Shown: in pieces, positions 6,405 to 8,206 of the stretch | Layout of the letters: the number at the start of each line of letters is the position of its first letter | Numbering within the stretch: the stretch's first letter is position 1 | NCBI GenBank assembly: GCA_902477365.1 | Contig: CABSGW010000113.1 | Span: forward strand, 1-8,206 | Direction of reading: 5' to 3' | Length of the DNA stretch: 8,206 nucleotides | Source: an uncultured Prevotellaceae bacterium | Lineage (GTDB): Bacteria; Bacteroidota; Bacteroidia; Bacteroidales; Bacteroidaceae | The notes under the pieces: model-generated | Told to the model about the DNA's origin: nothing | Databases searched by the model: none | What the model saw: the letters and a program-made list of their open reading frames with translations, nothing else | Made by a program: the position numbers and the translations under genes

Positions 6405-8206
6405 ATGAAAAAGCTACTTTCATTACCTCCGAATCTTGTAGAAAACTTTCACGACATAACACATGTATCAACTACCGAATGGTTTTGCACCTCCGATCCC
6501 ATCAATAAAAAATTGGGATCGGGAGGTGGTACCATCTGGTTATTGGAGTCTTGCCAATCAGCCGAAGAACAAGAACAATCAGACTTTACACAATGGTTGG
6601 CAAAAGAGAAACGCATTTTGATACATGCCGGAGGACAAAGCCGCAGATTACCCGCCTATGCTACAACCGGCAAAGTACTGACGCCGATCCCTGCGTTCCG
6701 TTGGGAACGAGGGCAGCGAATAGACCAAACATTGTTAACACTGCAAACGCCTCTGTATGAAAAGATGCTGGAGAAAGCTCCGGATAAACTACGTACTATG
6801 ATCGTCAGTGGTGATGTCTATATAAGAACGACTGAAAGTTTACCCGAAATACCCGATGCCGATGTCGTCTGCTACGGGTTATGGGTTGATCAGACTCTAG
6901 CCACCAATCACGGTGTATTCATGATGAATCGTAACACGCCCGAAGTGTTAGATTACATGTTGCAAAAACCATCAACCGAGCTACTGAGCCACTCCATGCA
7001 AACACATTATTCATTAATGGATATTGGTATTTGGATATTAAGCGACAAAGCTGTATCCTTGCTCCGAGCACGCTCAAAAGAAAACGGAACATGCTGTTTT
7101 TATGATCTATACTCCCATTTTGGTTGTGCCTTAGGCACACATCCGTCTAAACCGGATGCAGGACTGCAAGATTTGCGTGTAGCTATTCTCCCATTGTCCG
7201 GAGGAGAATTCTATCATTTTGGTACGAGTAGAGAATTAATATCCTCTACCACTGCAATCCAGAATCTCATAAAAGACCAACGTTTCATTATTCAAAAAGA
7301 GGTTAAACCACACCCTTCCATTTTTACACAGAACGCTTCTGTTACATACCAGTTCACGGAACAAAACCAAAACATATGGGTTGAAAACTCGTACCTCTCA
7401 TCCCGATGGACTTTCACTCGCGAAAATATTGTAACCGGAATTCCCGAATGCAATTGGACAATGAACTTGCTGCCAGGGCAATGCGTAGATGTAGTCCCAA
7501 TAGGGGATAAACATTATGCATTACGTCCCTATGGATATCACGATACATTTAGCGGAACTGTTGAAAACCAAGCTACACACTTTTTAAACCAGCCCGTCAC
7601 TCAATGGCTGCAACAACACCATATTCAACCGGAATGGTTAGCAGATACAACTGATTTACAGTCCTCCAAATTATTTCCGATCTCTACCGATTTAGACTTA
7701 TTGGGCAAGTTGTTAACATGGATGCTCAATGATTATCCATCGGAAGACCTTAGTGCCGCATGGAATGTATGCCAACGTTTATCGGCAAGTGATCTTTCAG
7801 ATAAAGCCAATCTCAAAAGAAGCGAAGCACAACGTATTGAATTACGCAAACAGATCCTTCCTCTTATCGCCGCGAATCACAACAAAAGTATTTTCTATCA
7901 GCTCAATTTACAACAAATTGCCGAGGAATATTCTGCCTTTCATTTAGAAGTCCCCCCAACACTCCCCGAGACAACACCTTCAATCACCCGGATGAGAGAT
8001 TTTATGTGGAGAGCCGAAATGCTGAAAATACAAGGAAAAGACTATCAAAAACAGGAGGAACGCGCCTACCGATTATTGCAGCAGGAACTGATCCGGAACA
8101 CTCCCAGACCCAAACACACCCCGCATTTAAGCGTCTATAAAGATCAAATTGTATGGGGACGAAGTGCTGTGCGGATAGATTTGGCAGGCGGATGGACAGA
8201 CACCCC
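6405..8206 (+). CDS. fkp: bifunctional L-fucokinase / fucose-1-phosphate guanylyltransferase, 3' end outside window
   Basis: Fkp converts free L-fucose to fucose-1-phosphate (ATP) and then to GDP-L-fucose (GTP) in the cytoplasm, supplying fucose for capsules and glycoproteins in Bacteroides. The window holds 600 complete codons of about 950. The start MKKLLSLPPNLVE matches the start of B. fragilis Fkp as I recall it, so ATG 6405 is secure. The N-terminal guanylyltransferase part carries WFCTSDPINKKLGSGGGT (about 26-43) and the nucleotidyltransferase signature HAGGQSRRLPAYATTGK (74-90), followed by FRWERGQ, SGDVYIR and CYGLWVD. The later GGEFYHFGTS and VENS...W motifs lead into the beta-helical middle part. 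The C-terminal GHMP kinase has just begun: WGRSAVRIDLAGGWTDTP from 584, including Arg590. The ATP-binding GSGLGTSS loop and the rest of the kinase lie beyond the edge. The frame is intact throughout. It follows the GH84 gene by 30 bp, most likely in one operon. Confidence 0.96.
   Translation, partial: MKKLLSLPPNLVENFHDITHVSTTEWFCTSDPINKKLGSGGGTIWLLESCQSAEEQEQSDFTQWLAKEKRILIHAGGQSRRLPAYATTGKVLTPIPAFRWERGQRIDQTLLTLQTPLYEKMLEKAPDKLRTMIVSGDVYIRTTESLPEIPDADVVCYGLWVDQTLATNHGVFMMNRNTPEVLDYMLQKPSTELLSHSMQTHYSLMDIGIWILSDKAVSLLRARSKENGTCCFYDLYSHFGCALGTHPSKPDAGLQDLRVAILPLSGGEFYHFGTSRELISSTTAIQNLIKDQRFIIQKEVKPHPSIFTQNASVTYQFTEQNQNIWVENSYLSSRWTFTRENIVTGIPECNWTMNLLPGQCVDVVPIGDKHYALRPYGYHDTFSGTVENQATHFLNQPVTQWLQQHHIQPEWLADTTDLQSSKLFPISTDLDLLGKLLTWMLNDYPSEDLSAAWNVCQRLSASDLSDKANLKRSEAQRIELRKQILPLIAANHNKSIFYQLNLQQIAEEYSAFHLEVPPTLPETTPSITRMRDFMWRAEMLKIQGKDYQKQEERAYRLLQQELIRNTPRPKHTPHLSVYKDQIVWGRSAVRIDLAGGWTDT
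6480..6534 (+). repeat. strong inverted repeat inside the 5' end of fkp
   Basis: CACCTCC + GATCCCA (6488-6501) pairs with TGGGATC + GGAGGTG (6514-6520 and 6522-6528). That gives 14 GC-rich base pairs interrupted by a single bulged G at 6521, around a 12-nt A/T-rich loop. TGGT (6480-6483) and ACCA (6531-6534) could add four outer pairs across an internal loop. The repeat covers codons 28-42, encoding the conserved CTSDP...GSGGG stretch. It is not followed by a T-run, so it is not a terminator. It could form a stable mRNA hairpin about 85 nt after the start codon, or be a by-product of codon choice. Confidence 0.6.

Noticed and set aside
6551..7947. Open frames at 6551-6760, 6919-7140 and 7729-7947
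   Set aside because: They are shadows of fkp, whose frame is continuous and homologous along its full visible length.

Overview
The window looks like chromosomal DNA from a gut member of the Bacteroidales (Bacteroides/Phocaeicola type). Three things point there. The proteins match Bacteroides families, especially a BtGH84-like O-GlcNAcase and the bifunctional fucose-salvage enzyme Fkp, which is characteristic of this group. Upstream regions carry the Bacteroidetes -7 promoter element TAnnTTTG. Start codons lack Shine-Dalgarno sequences and have A-rich leaders instead. There is no mobile element, CRISPR array, tRNA or rRNA.

Layout. (1) 1-1298, minus strand: purB, adenylosuccinate lyase, missing only its last codons at the window edge. 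(2) 1299-1548: a divergent intergenic region with the purB promoter, a terminator-like hairpin acting on the minus strand, and the promoter of the next gene. (3) 1549-2037, plus: a low-molecular-weight protein-tyrosine phosphatase, which overlaps by 19 bp tail-to-tail with (4) 2019-2675, minus: a HAD-superfamily phosphatase. (5) 2676-2898: a second divergent intergenic region with one promoter in each direction. (6) 2899-3990, plus: an N-acetylhexosamine 1-kinase (NahK)-like phosphotransferase, closed by a perfect 28-bp hairpin terminator. (7) 4134-6374, plus: an exported GH84 beta-N-acetylglucosaminidase with its own well-formed promoter directly after that terminator. (8) 6405-8206, plus: fkp, 30 bp behind the GH84 gene and running off the window.

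How the genes may work together. The right half reads as a host-glycan salvage neighbourhood. The GH84 enzyme would release GlcNAc from glycoconjugates outside the cytoplasm. The NahK-like kinase would phosphorylate GlcNAc/GalNAc at C1, and Fkp would turn free L-fucose into GDP-L-fucose. These last two steps feed nucleotide-sugar pools directly. The left half is housekeeping (purine synthesis) and signalling or clean-up phosphatases with no evident link to the right half.

I found no clearly undescribed multi-gene system. The points most worth a second look are: a predicted HAD transcript running antisense through the whole tyrosine phosphatase gene to a terminator just beyond it; two genes (the phosphatase and fkp) whose -7 boxes lie so close to the ATG that leaderless mRNAs are predicted; a GH84 start that is easily mis-called at a TTG which is really part of the -33 element; and a strong inverted repeat inside the 5' end of fkp.
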